A stretch of 42,398 nt of DNA. It comes from Rikenellaceae bacterium. GTDB taxonomy: Bacteria; Bacteroidota; Bacteroidia; Bacteroidales; Rikenellaceae. The stretch is from NCBI GenBank assembly GCA_015059785.1, contig SUZS01000020.1, positions 1 through 42,398 of the forward strand, written 5' to 3'. Positions within the stretch are counted from its first letter, which is position 1. The number at the start of each line of letters is the position of its first letter. Position numbers and translations under genes: made by a program. This document shows positions 33,346-42,279 of this stretch, in pieces. The notes below the pieces were generated by a model that saw nothing but the letters and a program-made list of their open reading frames with translations, made no database searches and was not told where the DNA came from.

Positions 33346-34436
33346 TGAGTTTCTCTTTTGACCGCCTACCGTTCAACACCCTTGTAGGGGCAGACCGTAA
33401 GACCTTTGACCGCGTGACAAGTGGTGTAAATATTGACCACAAGGGCAAGTATCTGCTAACAAAGTGTTGCCAGAGGATATTAAGTCCGCTCTACGACATC
33501 AACACGCGCGAGTATAACGCTATGGCTAAGCCAGAGATAGTCTCGCCCGTATTTATCATCGGCCACTGGCGTAGTGGGACAACCTTTGTGCATAATGTTC
33601 TGAGCTGCGACCCACAATTTGGCTACTGCACTACATATCAGACCGTCTTTCCGCACCTGATGCTCTATGGCAGTTCGTTCTTCAAGCGACTTGCTGGATT
33701 GTGTATGCCAAAAACTCGCCCGACGGACAATCTTGAGCTGAGCGTTGAACAACCACAAGAGGAGGAGTTTGCCCTGACAAATATGACCCACGCGGCCTAC
33801 TACCACTTCTGGAGTCTGCCTAACCTTACTGAGAAATACCGCGCCAAATATCTCTTTTTGGAGAGTTGTACTGCAGAGGAGCGTGCAGAGTTCTGCGTGG
33901 CTACAAAAAAGATGATGCAGATAGCTCTTCACTGTCAAAATAAGAGCCGTTTTCTATCTAAAAATCCGCCACATACGGCACGCGTCGCGCTATTGCACCG
34001 TATGTTTCCAGATGCTAAATTTATCTACCTTGTCCGCAATCCTTACTCGGTATTTGAGTCTACAGTAAAATTTTTCAACACGACAATCTCTCCGCTGACT
34101 CTGCAAAAAGTGAGTGCCGAGCAATTAGAGCAGAATATCCTTACGACCTACCGTAAGATGATAGATGTATACAACCGCGATAGGCTTCTTATTCCTGCAC
34201 AAAACCTCTTCCAGATGCGTTTTGAGGATTTTGAGGCCGACCCAATCTCAATGACCAGTCAGATATACCGCGCCCTAAACCTCGGAGAGTTTAACGCTGT
34301 AAAGGGGCGTATTGTGGAGTATCTAAACTCGCAAAACAGACACCAGAAAAACAAGTATAACTACTCGCCACACACAATCGCACAAGTGGACCACTACTGC
34401 GCAGCGACCATAGACGAATGGGGATATAAACTCTAA
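33345..34436 (+). CDS. PAPS-dependent sulfotransferase
   Basis: The 363-residue enzyme moves sulfate from PAPS to an acceptor hydroxyl. The 5'-phosphosulfate loop is IGHWRSGTT at 72-80, and the 3'-phosphate site is YLVRNPYSVFEST at 228-240; LSKNPPH at 204-210 is also conserved. The operon order (permease, cysC, cysD, cysN, sulfotransferase) resembles the Bacteroides thetaiotaomicron cluster that includes the cholesterol sulfotransferase BT_0416. A steroid or sterol acceptor is therefore plausible but unproven. No PAP phosphatase (cysQ) is in the operon. Its stop overlaps that of the convergent gene by 2 bp. Confidence 0.93.
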   Translation: MSFSFDRLPFNTLVGADRKTFDRVTSGVNIDHKGKYLLTKCCQRILSPLYDINTREYNAMAKPEIVSPVFIIGHWRSGTTFVHNVLSCDPQFGYCTTYQTVFPHLMLYGSSFFKRLAGLCMPKTRPTDNLELSVEQPQEEEFALTNMTHAAYYHFWSLPNLTEKYRAKYLFLESCTAEERAEFCVATKKMMQIALHCQNKSRFLSKNPPHTARVALLHRMFPDAKFIYLVRNPYSVFESTVKFFNTTISPLTLQKVSAEQLEQNILTTYRKMIDVYNRDRLLIPAQNLFQMRFEDFEADPISMTSQIYRALNLGEFNAVKGRIVEYLNSQNRHQKNKYNYSPHTIAQVDHYCAATIDEWGYKL

Positions 34437-35047
34437 CGCTGTTTACCCTTAAAGAGGCAGTAGCCTATAGATATTCCCGCCTTGAGTGGATTAATCTCTG
34501 ATGAGCCGTTAAAAGGGTCTGGATAGATATAGTCCTCATGCCCCTGCGGGTTCATAACTATCTCTCCATTAGGCTTATAGCCGTTGTACCATGAGCGCAT
34601 ATATGCAAAGGCTATAAAGGCATCAAGGCTCCACCGCTCTGTAAAGTGGTGATGGTAGCCTATGCCCACACCCACAGTAAGGCCGAAGCCCTTGCCGTAG
34701 TTTTTGTTGAAGTTTAATAGCTTGCCATTTCTGAAAAAGTAGGGTTTGTTGATATCAAATCCCATCATTCCTGCGTTAAATGCCCCGTAGAAGCCATTTG
34801 GCGCACCCTTAATGTAGTAACGATACTCGCCCGAGAACATTCCAAAAAAGAGATGACGCCCCTCAATACTCTTCCACGGCGAGAATGTTGCCTCCACACT
34901 TAGTGTCGAATGTGGAGCTATAACTGCCTCAACCTGAGGGTTTATAACACCCACTAAGGCATACAATCCATTTAGCTTAGCATATATCTGAGCCTCTGCG
35001 CAACAAGCTACTGCGGCTGCAAAAATCACTGTTATCAATCGTTTCAT
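34433..35047 (-). CDS. Outer-membrane beta-barrel protein, DUF3575-like
   Basis: The 204-residue protein has a signal peptide (MKRLITVIFAAAVACCAEAQ) and then alternating strands, with FSGEYRYYIKGAPNGFYGAFN, a GFGLTVGVGIGYHHHFTERWSLDAF block and an end in ISIGYCLF. These features match DUF3575-like small outer-membrane proteins found in Bacteroidetes, whose role is not settled. The start at 35047 is supported by a -7 box 4 nt upstream. The gene converges on the sulfotransferase with interlocking stop codons. Confidence 0.8.
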   Translation of the reverse strand: MKRLITVIFAAAVACCAEAQIYAKLNGLYALVGVINPQVEAVIAPHSTLSVEATFSPWKSIEGRHLFFGMFSGEYRYYIKGAPNGFYGAFNAGMMGFDINKPYFFRNGKLLNFNKNYGKGFGLTVGVGIGYHHHFTERWSLDAFIAFAYMRSWYNGYKPNGEIVMNPQGHEDYIYPDPFNGSSEINPLKAGISIGYCLFKGKQR

Positions 35048-35051
35048 ACCA

Positions 35052-35059
35052 CAAAGATA
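35052..35059 (-). promoter_or_regulatory. -7 box, leaderless start
   Basis: TATCTTTG reads leftwards at 35059-35052, followed by TGGT and the ATG at 35047. The mRNA would start at the initiation codon. Confidence 0.65.
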
Positions 35060-35176
35060 ACGCAAAAAGTATGAAACATAATAAATTTAGGCTATTTTTT
35101 CCAACCACTCTATACTCAATCAACAACAAAAAATCTTTTTTTAGCCACATTTGGTACAATCTAACAAAAAAATCAC

Positions 35177-35184
35177 TATCTTTG
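35177..35184 (+). promoter_or_regulatory. Promoter box of the first beta-helix lipoprotein
   Basis: TATCTTTG is followed at once by TATGCCCTATATAGGC, so the RNA would begin with a small GCCTATATAGGC-type hairpin. TTTG at 35150-35153 lies 23 bp upstream, a little far. The same box and a similar 5' hairpin precede the second paralogue at 38823. Confidence 0.65.
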
Positions 35185-35205
35185 TATGCCCTATATAGGC
35201 CAATA

Positions 35206-35385
35206 ATGATTATGAACTGCAACATTTGCAACATATTCACATCACTCGCTACCCGCCTACCACTCGGGGGGGGGATTTTATACACCTATAAATCAACATA
35301 TTACAGCGTTTTAGAAAATTATTTAGGCGACAAGCGTTCTTGTCGTCCAAACTATTTTGTACATATCAATTCACTCAATTATTAA
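35206..35385 (+). CDS. Possible leader peptide with nine-G tract
   Basis: The leader of the lipoprotein mRNA holds a 59-codon frame starting MIMNCNICNIF about 15 nt from the expected RNA start and ending 16 nt before the lipoprotein ATG. Nine G (35266-35274) encode GGG in the middle. With one G less the frame would stop at 35312-35314, with one more at 35289-35291, both before a strong hairpin (CGACAAG at 35328-35334 with CTTGTCG at 35339-35345). The peptide has no recognisable domain, and translation is not shown; it may be only a leader. Confidence 0.35.
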   Translation: MIMNCNICNIFTSLATRLPLGGGILYTYKSTYYSVLENYLGDKRSCRPNYFVHINSLNY

Positions 35386-35401
35386 CTAATTAACAAACAC
35401 T

Positions 35402-38400
35402 ATGAAAAACATTTTCCGTTTTTTGATGGCTGTGGCAGTTCTCTTCACAGCATCGTGTGCGAAGGAGGACATTAGTTCTTCTATCGTAGGTGGCGGAGAG
35501 GTTGAAGTAACATTCTCTGCATCTCTTCCAGAGCTTGGTACCCGTGCCTATGCAGACGGTACTAATGCTGGCATTCTCTATTACAAAGTCTTTGACAATG
35601 CTACAAATGAGGCTTTGCCGCTAATCTCTGGCTCTGTAAAGGGCTCAAAGGTCTTTACTGTAAACATACCTATGTTGAAGGGTATGACCTATGACATCGT
35701 CTTCTGGGCTCAGAAAGAGACTGATGACTACTACACTCTTATTGGTAAGGAGTTGACTGTAAAGTTTGACGAAAACAAGAAGAACGCTAACGACAACGAC
35801 CGCGATGCGTTCTATGCTTATGTTGATGGTTTCAACCCTGCTACTGCTAAAAACGAGGATACACAAATCTCGCTCTATCGTCCATTTGGTCAGCTCAACG
35901 CTGCTACAAGCGACTACGACAATGTAGAGAATAATGGCGTAAAGCTTACAACAAGTTCTTTGAAGGTTACTACTTTCTCAAAGCTCAACCTTGAGACTGG
36001 TATTGCTACAGACCCTGTAGCGGTTACTTTTGATGCAACAGCAATGCCTTGCACTCTTACACCTAACAAAGAGACTCTGAAGAGTGGTTATGAGTACCTC
36101 TCTATGAACTATCTGCTTCCAGGTACTGTTGATGCAGAGTACACATTCAAGGGCAAGCGTAGTGACAACTCAGAGGTTGAGTTCACTGGTACAACTTACA
36201 CCAATGTTCCTGTCAAGGCTAACTACCGCACAAACATCCTTGGTAAGCTGCTGACTGCTTCTACTGAATTTACTGTTGAGATTGAGGCAGACTTTTACGA
36301 GCCTGCAGAGGTTGTTGCAGCTGACACAGAGGCTCTTCAGGCAGCTCTTGACTCTGCAACAGAGGGCGATGTAATCTACCTAAAGTCTAATGTAAACTAT
36401 GGCGTAGTTTATTTGGGTAGACCAACCGCTGACAACAATACTGTAATGTATTGCGAGACTCACGACTTCAGCACAACTGACGCAGAGGAGTTCAAGGCGC
36501 ATCTTGGCAATGGCGCTTATCACACTACTCCAAGGTACACTACCACTCTTAAGAATGTAACTATTGTTGGTGCTACAGGTGCAACAGTTGCAGGTCTTGT
36601 TGCAACAGCTGGTCACGCATACGGCGAGGTTTATGATTATGTTCTTGATGTAAAAAAGAACGGTAGCGGATACTATAACACACTGAATATGGAGAATATC
36701 ACATTCTCTAAGGTTGCTTTCACTGGCAAGGTTGATATCAACACTTCTGACGCAACTTCAGTTTACAACGGTGTTACTTTTGACAACTGTACATTTACCA
36801 CTGGTGGTACTGCTTCAAGCAACGGCGCTGCAATTCGTTACTACAACGAGAACAACAATGGTAATGTGAAGAATATTGTTGTCAACAAGTGTACATTTAA
36901 CAACTGCTATCAGGGCGTATATACTGGTAGTGTAAATGGAGTAACTGTAACAGAGTGTACATTTAACACTACAGGTCACAATGCTATCGCAGTTCAGTCA
37001 AATGGTGTTGTTGATTTGAAGAATGTAGTTATCTCTGACAACAACTTTGACAACATTGACGACCGTATTATCCGTTTCAATGAGATTGGTGCAGACTCTA
37101 ACATCACTATCACAAACAATACTGCAACTAACTCTGGCGACGACGCTGGTGAGGTTATTAAGGCTAACTCTATTGCCGCTGGTATTACTACATATATCAG
37201 CAACAACAACTGGGGTACTGGAACTGTTGTTGTTAACCCTGAATTGAGGGACAACACTGTTTATGCTACTGCTGACAGTGTAAAGGCTGCTCTTGCTCAG
37301 GATGTAGATGGTGTTACTATTCTCCTTGAGGCAGGCACATACGAGGGTCTCTCTTTCACAAACCCTGCAAACTACAAGGCAAAGAATGTAACTATCGTTG
37401 GTAAGGATGGTGTTAATATCGCTGGATTTGGTATTAACGGTTGGAGCGCAACCGAGAATATTGAGATTAACGGCCTTACTTTCAAGAATGTAACCTTTAC
37501 TTCTGGTCTGCTCCTCTCTACCAAAGTTATGGCAAATGTTACAGTAGAGAATTGTGATTTTGTTAACGATGCTTGCGTTCATCAGAACGACGGAGCAGAG
37601 AAGCTTACAAATCTCGTAATTAAAGATTGTACTTTTGCTGGTGATATAAATGGCAACAAAACAGCCGTAATGCTTGAGAACACAGAGAATGTGACTATCA
37701 GCGGTTGTACATTTACTGATATTGATTTCAATGTACTGCAGGGCGGTGTTCTTACTGGCAATGTTCTTGTTGACAACAACACTGTTAACGGCACTGGCGA
37801 CCGCGTTTTCCGCTTCGTTAATACATCAAATGTTAATATTACAATCTCTAACAACACTATTACCTCAAATGGAGACGGCAATGGCGAGCTTGCAAAGGCT
37901 TCTAACCCAACTAAAATTAAGCTGAGAAACAACACTTGGAATGGTAAGAGCGATGCAGAGGTTGCAGACAAGTTGATTAACATCAACATTACTACTAATG
38001 TTGCTAACGCAGACGAGCTTACAGATGCTCTCAAAAATAGTGGCACTGTAGTTTTGTCACAAGATGTTGAGGCTGAGGCTGCTACAACAGCTCCTTATGG
38101 CAACAAGTATGCTTTTAAGTTGGATGGTGGTATTCTTGATGGCAATGGCCACGAGCTTGAGGTGGAGTGCTATGGCGACGACTACGGTGTTATGACATCA
38201 GGTGGTACTGTTAAGAACCTTACTATCAAGGAGGGTTGTCGCGCCATTATGATTATGTACCCAACTGAGGATATTATCCTTGACAATGTTAACATTGGCG
38301 GAGATGGTGTTCTCTACCCTATCAACACTGGCGAGGCTGGAGCAGAGGGTATAAAACTGGTTGTTACCAACTCTACTCTTGCAGGATGGGTTAGCTTCTC

Positions 38401-38719
38401 AAATATCGAAAGTGCTTCATTCACAAATGTCGAGTTTAAGCAGGGCACATACTACAATGACATCTATGGTCGCGTGCTGAAGCCATATGTTAAGACTACT
38501 ATTACAGACTGCTCATTTGTTGCACATATGAACTTGGATTTGTCTAGTCTTACTTCTGGCCACAAGATTACTTTCAAGAATTGTACTGTTGATGGTCAGG
38601 CTGTCAATGCAGGCGTGTTTACCGTTCCAACAACAGATGCGCAGTATGACACTGAGCTCTTTACTGTAGACCTCCCAGCTTGGGCTTCAAGCATCAACGA
38701 TTGCATCGTTTTTGAGTAA
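35402..38719 (+). CDS. Lipoprotein with right-handed beta-helix, paralogue 1
   Basis: The 1105-residue lipoprotein begins MKNIFRFLMAVAVLFTASC, cysteine 19. An N-terminal beta domain (about 25-290, VEVTFSASLPELGTRAYADG) resembles domains of Bacteroidetes fimbrillin-like or DUF6562-type lipoproteins. From about 305 to the end there are many short repeats with the beta-helix pattern (NITFSKVAF, VVNKCTFNNCYQGVY, VTVTECTFNTTGHNAI, VTISGCTFTDIDF), giving a long pectate-lyase-like fold. No lyase active site is apparent, so binding or adhesion is likelier than catalysis. It is a tandem paralogue of the gene at 38914, with a nearly identical signal region and a diverged helix. Confidence 0.85.
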   Translation: MKNIFRFLMAVAVLFTASCAKEDISSSIVGGGEVEVTFSASLPELGTRAYADGTNAGILYYKVFDNATNEALPLISGSVKGSKVFTVNIPMLKGMTYDIVFWAQKETDDYYTLIGKELTVKFDENKKNANDNDRDAFYAYVDGFNPATAKNEDTQISLYRPFGQLNAATSDYDNVENNGVKLTTSSLKVTTFSKLNLETGIATDPVAVTFDATAMPCTLTPNKETLKSGYEYLSMNYLLPGTVDAEYTFKGKRSDNSEVEFTGTTYTNVPVKANYRTNILGKLLTASTEFTVEIEADFYEPAEVVAADTEALQAALDSATEGDVIYLKSNVNYGVVYLGRPTADNNTVMYCETHDFSTTDAEEFKAHLGNGAYHTTPRYTTTLKNVTIVGATGATVAGLVATAGHAYGEVYDYVLDVKKNGSGYYNTLNMENITFSKVAFTGKVDINTSDATSVYNGVTFDNCTFTTGGTASSNGAAIRYYNENNNGNVKNIVVNKCTFNNCYQGVYTGSVNGVTVTECTFNTTGHNAIAVQSNGVVDLKNVVISDNNFDNIDDRIIRFNEIGADSNITITNNTATNSGDDAGEVIKANSIAAGITTYISNNNWGTGTVVVNPELRDNTVYATADSVKAALAQDVDGVTILLEAGTYEGLSFTNPANYKAKNVTIVGKDGVNIAGFGINGWSATENIEINGLTFKNVTFTSGLLLSTKVMANVTVENCDFVNDACVHQNDGAEKLTNLVIKDCTFAGDINGNKTAVMLENTENVTISGCTFTDIDFNVLQGGVLTGNVLVDNNTVNGTGDRVFRFVNTSNVNITISNNTITSNGDGNGELAKASNPTKIKLRNNTWNGKSDAEVADKLININITTNVANADELTDALKNSGTVVLSQDVEAEAATTAPYGNKYAFKLDGGILDGNGHELEVECYGDDYGVMTSGGTVKNLTIKEGCRAIMIMYPTEDIILDNVNIGGDGVLYPINTGEAGAEGIKLVVTNSTLAGWVSFSNIESASFTNVEFKQGTYYNDIYGRVLKPYVKTTITDCSFVAHMNLDLSSLTSGHKITFKNCTVDGQAVNAGVFTVPTTDAQYDTELFTVDLPAWASSINDCIVFE

Positions 38720-38747
38720 TCAAACGACTTCGTACTTATTAATTAAG

Positions 38748-38778
38748 GGATTGGCTCTATCGGGCCAATCCTTTTTTT
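38748..38778 (+). terminator. Rho-independent terminator
   Basis: GGATTGGC (38748-38755) pairs with GCCAATCC (38764-38771) and is followed by seven T. It ends the first beta-helix lipoprotein transcript, so the two paralogues are transcribed separately. Confidence 0.88.
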
Positions 38779-38822
38779 GACTATTTTTTGTCCGAATTTT
38801 ACACAATCTCGCGAAAAATTAT

Positions 38823-38830
38823 TATCTTTG
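38823..38830 (+). promoter_or_regulatory. Promoter box of the second beta-helix lipoprotein
   Basis: TATCTTTG is followed by TAGGCCTATATTAGGC, giving an RNA that starts with a small hairpin like that at 35185. The leader is about 78 nt and lacks the G tract and long leader frame of paralogue 1. Confidence 0.65.
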
Positions 38831-38913
38831 TAGGCCTATATTAGGCAGATTTTGATATTTTGTATACACTTAATTATTATTTATTAACCATTAACCAAAT
38901 TCTAACAAAGATT

Positions 38914-41900
38914 ATGAAAAACATTTTTCGTATTCTGATGGCTGTGGCTATTCTGTTCACAGCATCTTGTACCAAGGAGGATGTATCATCTTCTATTGGT
39001 GGCGGTGAGGTTGAGGTAACCTTTACCGCAGATCTTGGTCAGCTCGGCACCCGTGCTTACGGCGAGGGTAACAACGCAAACCGCGTTTACCTCGGTGTTT
39101 ACGAGCCAGACTCTAAAGACCCTCTTCCGCTCGTTGATTATCAGAAGGGTTACCCTGTAACTAACGGCAAGGCTACTATCACTGTCGTTCTTTTGAAGGA
39201 CAAGGAGTATGACCTCGTTTTCTGGGCGCAGCACTATGTTGACAACGACGCTGACGAGGTAAACGACTACGCAGTTTACGGTCGTAACTGGGAGGATCGT
39301 TCTATCACTGTTAGCTACGACGATGCTGTTTCACAGGATGACAAGCGCGACGCATTCTTCCTTGTAAAGGAGAACTTCAAGGCTGGTCACGACGAGACTG
39401 TTTTTGAGCTTCGCCGTCCATTTGCTCAGCTTCGCGCTGGTATCAGCCAGGCTGACTATGACTATGTTAAAGCTAACGGCTCTGATGGTATCGCTAATAG
39501 CACCGCAGTAGTTAAGGGTGTTGCTAATGTTCTTAGCCTTAACGATGAGGTTGCAGAGGTTTATGGTGATGAGACCGTAACTTTTGACGCAGCTGATGTT
39601 GCTACTGGCGAGGATGAGAAGTTCACTGTAAACAGCGCTGATTACTACCAGCTCTCAATGAACTATCTGCTTGTTAGAGAGAAGACCCTTGTTGATGTAA
39701 CTTACACATTTGCAGACGGCGAAGCTAACTACACTCGTCCATACTACAATGTGCCAGTACAGCGCAACTACCGCACAAACATCATCGGTCAGCTTATCTC
39801 AAGCCCTATGGACTTCACAGTTATCATCAAGCCTGAGTTCGAGGGCGAGCACACTGTTGAGGTTTGGGATGGTCAGAGCGTTGCAAAGCCTGCAAAGGTT
39901 GATGGCAAGTATGTAATCGAGAATCCTGCAGAGCTTGCTTGGCTTGCAGCCGCTGTAAATGGCACACTCACTCGCGCAAGTGAGCCACAGACATTCCTCG
40001 GCGAGACATTTGTTCTTGCTTCTGATATTAACCTGGGCGATGAGCTTTGGACTCCAATTGGTCGTTCTTCAATGCACACATCTACTTTCCGCGGTACTTT
40101 TGACGGTCAAGGTCACACAATCTCTGGTCTGAAGGTTCAGACTGAGACTGGTGCTGGTCTGTTCGGTTTGGTTAGCCCTGTTGCTATCAAGAATCTTACT
40201 ATTGACGGTGCAGAGGTTAGTGGTAACCACTATGCTGGTGTCCTTGTTGCTTGGATTCAGGGTGTTGATAAGAACCACCGTTGCGCTGTTATGAACTGCC
40301 ACGCGAAGAATGTTAAGGTAGCTGTTACACCAGATGCAAACCACGACAACGGCGACAAGGCTGGCGCTCTTATCGGTTATGCTGTTCGTACTGATATTGA
40401 CAACTGCTCTGTAAACAACGCAGAGGTATCTGCATACCGCGATGTTGCAGGTCTTGTAGGTCACTTGAATGCAGCCTCTGCACTAAGCAACAGTTCTGTA
40501 GCTAACACAGAGGTGGTTGCTGACCAGCGAGCAGAGTATATCTCTGTTGAGGCTCCTAATGCAGGCAAGGTTGCCGGTCGCGTAGCCGAGACTGCTACTA
40601 TTGATAATTGCACAGATACAAATGTAAATGTAACTATTATCTACTCTACTCCTGCTGAGGTTAGAACAGAGACTATCAATATCACAGAGTCTGGAAATTA
40701 TGTATTTGACAACCTTACAGTAAGTGTAACAGATAAGGATGCTGTACAGATTGCAGAGGGCATTGAGGCTACAATCACTCTTGTAGGCAATGTTGTAGTA
40801 GAGTCTAAAGCTGGTAGCGCAATTGCTGCTAAAAACGCAACTCTTACCCTTGTAGGTGGCAACCTTACAGCAAAGGGTAATGGCAACCACGCATTTGGTA
40901 TCGGTGGTAACGGCGCAACTGTAACCCTTGATGGCGTTACTGTAGAGTATGTTTGCGGTGGACATATCCAGCCACTGTGCGTAAACGATCCAAAGTATGG
41001 TAAGAGCGAGCCAGAAGGTGGTGCTGCTATTGGAGGAGCTGTTGTAAACATCCTTAACTCTACTATTAAAAAGGCTGACGGTGGTAGCAAGGCTGCAGCT
41101 ATCGGTGCGCAGTACTGGCAGGATGCTGTAATCAACATTGAGAACTCTACAATCCTTGAGGCAAACGGTGGTAACGCATCTGCGGGTATCGGTGGTAGCC
41201 GTTATACTGGCGATAGCAAGTATAACCTTGAGATTAACATCAAGAATTCTAATGTAACTGCAACTGGTGGCCAGTTTGGCGCAGGTATCGGCTCTGGCTA
41301 TGACACTCACTGCAATCAGCAGGGCTATACAGCTACAAACGAGATTAACATCGACGCAACCTCTACAGTTAAGGCTACTGGTGGTAAGTATGCTGCTGGT
41401 ATCGGTACTGGTTACCACTCTGCATACCTTACTGGAGCTATCGCAGCGGGTGCAAATGTTACTGCAGTATCTGGCGATATATACTATAAGGATGCCTATA
41501 CCACTGCTCAGAACATCGGCTACGGCGTTGTAGACCCTGCTCGCGAGTTCTCTGGTGCAAACACAAATGTTACCTTTACCGTTGCAGGCGAGGTTATCGC
41601 TGCTCCAACAGCTAAGGCAATGGTAGATAGCGCAGATGCACTCAAGGCAGCGATAGATAGCGGTAAAACTACTATTCTGCTCAAGAATGGTACTGACTAC
41701 GACCTTAATGGTATTCAGAAGGATGGTCTTACACTTATTGGCTGGGGCGAGGGTGTAGAGATTGCTAACACAACTAAATACGCAAGCGGTAAGTCTATTG
41801 GCGCAATTTGGAAGGCTATCAACCTTAAGAATATGACTATCACAAACACTGTTTACACTATGGCAGATGGTAGCAATGCTACATTTGAGGATGTAACATT

Positions 41901-42240
41901 TGCGGCAGGTTTCCGTCAGGGCTATGGCAAGGGCGTTGTATTTACAAACTGCACATTTGGCTCTAACAGTGAGGGTTATGCACTCCACTTCCAGACAGAC
42001 AGCGCAAGCGAGGGTGGAGTGATTAATCTTACTGGTTGTAATTTCAATGGTGGTAAGGTACACCTCGGTGGTAAGCGTGCTTACGCATTCAGCGGTTGCG
42101 AGTTTGCTACTGGTACAGACTTCCAGGTTTGGAGCAACATCTCTCTTGAGAACTGTACTGTAGGTGGTGTTGCTGTTACTGCAAGCAATATGGCAACTCT
42201 ATTCCCTAACCTTGATGCTGCTAAGGTTACACTGAAGTAG
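38914..42240 (+). CDS. Lipoprotein with GLUG-like and beta-helix repeats, paralogue 2
   Basis: The 1108-residue lipoprotein (ATG at 38914, MKNIFRILMAVAILFTASC, cysteine 19) has the same N-terminal domain as its upstream neighbour (GGGEVEVTFTADLGQLGTRAY). The middle (about 340-560) has GLUG-type repeats such as GAGLFGLVSPVAIKNLTIDGAEVSG and VAGLVGHLNAASALSNSSV. The rest is a glycine- and threonine-rich beta-helix with repeats like AFGIGGNGATVTLDGVTVEY and SAGIGGSRYTG. An upstream ATG at 38860 is rejected since it would put a long extension before the signal peptide. No catalytic motif is visible; adhesion or ligand binding is likely. A long antisense frame across it is a shadow. Confidence 0.87.
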   Translation: MKNIFRILMAVAILFTASCTKEDVSSSIGGGEVEVTFTADLGQLGTRAYGEGNNANRVYLGVYEPDSKDPLPLVDYQKGYPVTNGKATITVVLLKDKEYDLVFWAQHYVDNDADEVNDYAVYGRNWEDRSITVSYDDAVSQDDKRDAFFLVKENFKAGHDETVFELRRPFAQLRAGISQADYDYVKANGSDGIANSTAVVKGVANVLSLNDEVAEVYGDETVTFDAADVATGEDEKFTVNSADYYQLSMNYLLVREKTLVDVTYTFADGEANYTRPYYNVPVQRNYRTNIIGQLISSPMDFTVIIKPEFEGEHTVEVWDGQSVAKPAKVDGKYVIENPAELAWLAAAVNGTLTRASEPQTFLGETFVLASDINLGDELWTPIGRSSMHTSTFRGTFDGQGHTISGLKVQTETGAGLFGLVSPVAIKNLTIDGAEVSGNHYAGVLVAWIQGVDKNHRCAVMNCHAKNVKVAVTPDANHDNGDKAGALIGYAVRTDIDNCSVNNAEVSAYRDVAGLVGHLNAASALSNSSVANTEVVADQRAEYISVEAPNAGKVAGRVAETATIDNCTDTNVNVTIIYSTPAEVRTETINITESGNYVFDNLTVSVTDKDAVQIAEGIEATITLVGNVVVESKAGSAIAAKNATLTLVGGNLTAKGNGNHAFGIGGNGATVTLDGVTVEYVCGGHIQPLCVNDPKYGKSEPEGGAAIGGAVVNILNSTIKKADGGSKAAAIGAQYWQDAVINIENSTILEANGGNASAGIGGSRYTGDSKYNLEINIKNSNVTATGGQFGAGIGSGYDTHCNQQGYTATNEINIDATSTVKATGGKYAAGIGTGYHSAYLTGAIAAGANVTAVSGDIYYKDAYTTAQNIGYGVVDPAREFSGANTNVTFTVAGEVIAAPTAKAMVDSADALKAAIDSGKTTILLKNGTDYDLNGIQKDGLTLIGWGEGVEIANTTKYASGKSIGAIWKAINLKNMTITNTVYTMADGSNATFEDVTFAAGFRQGYGKGVVFTNCTFGSNSEGYALHFQTDSASEGGVINLTGCNFNGGKVHLGGKRAYAFSGCEFATGTDFQVWSNISLENCTVGGVAVTASNMATLFPNLDAAKVTLK

Positions 42241-42279
42241 TAGCATCTAAAATTAAAGATGAGACCGGCTGAAATGAAG

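Noticed and set aside
40483..42063. 526-codon frame on the minus strand
   Set aside because: Antisense to the beta-helix lipoprotein. It is rich in cysteine, serine and threonine, as expected from reversed GGT and ACA codons, and has no domain.
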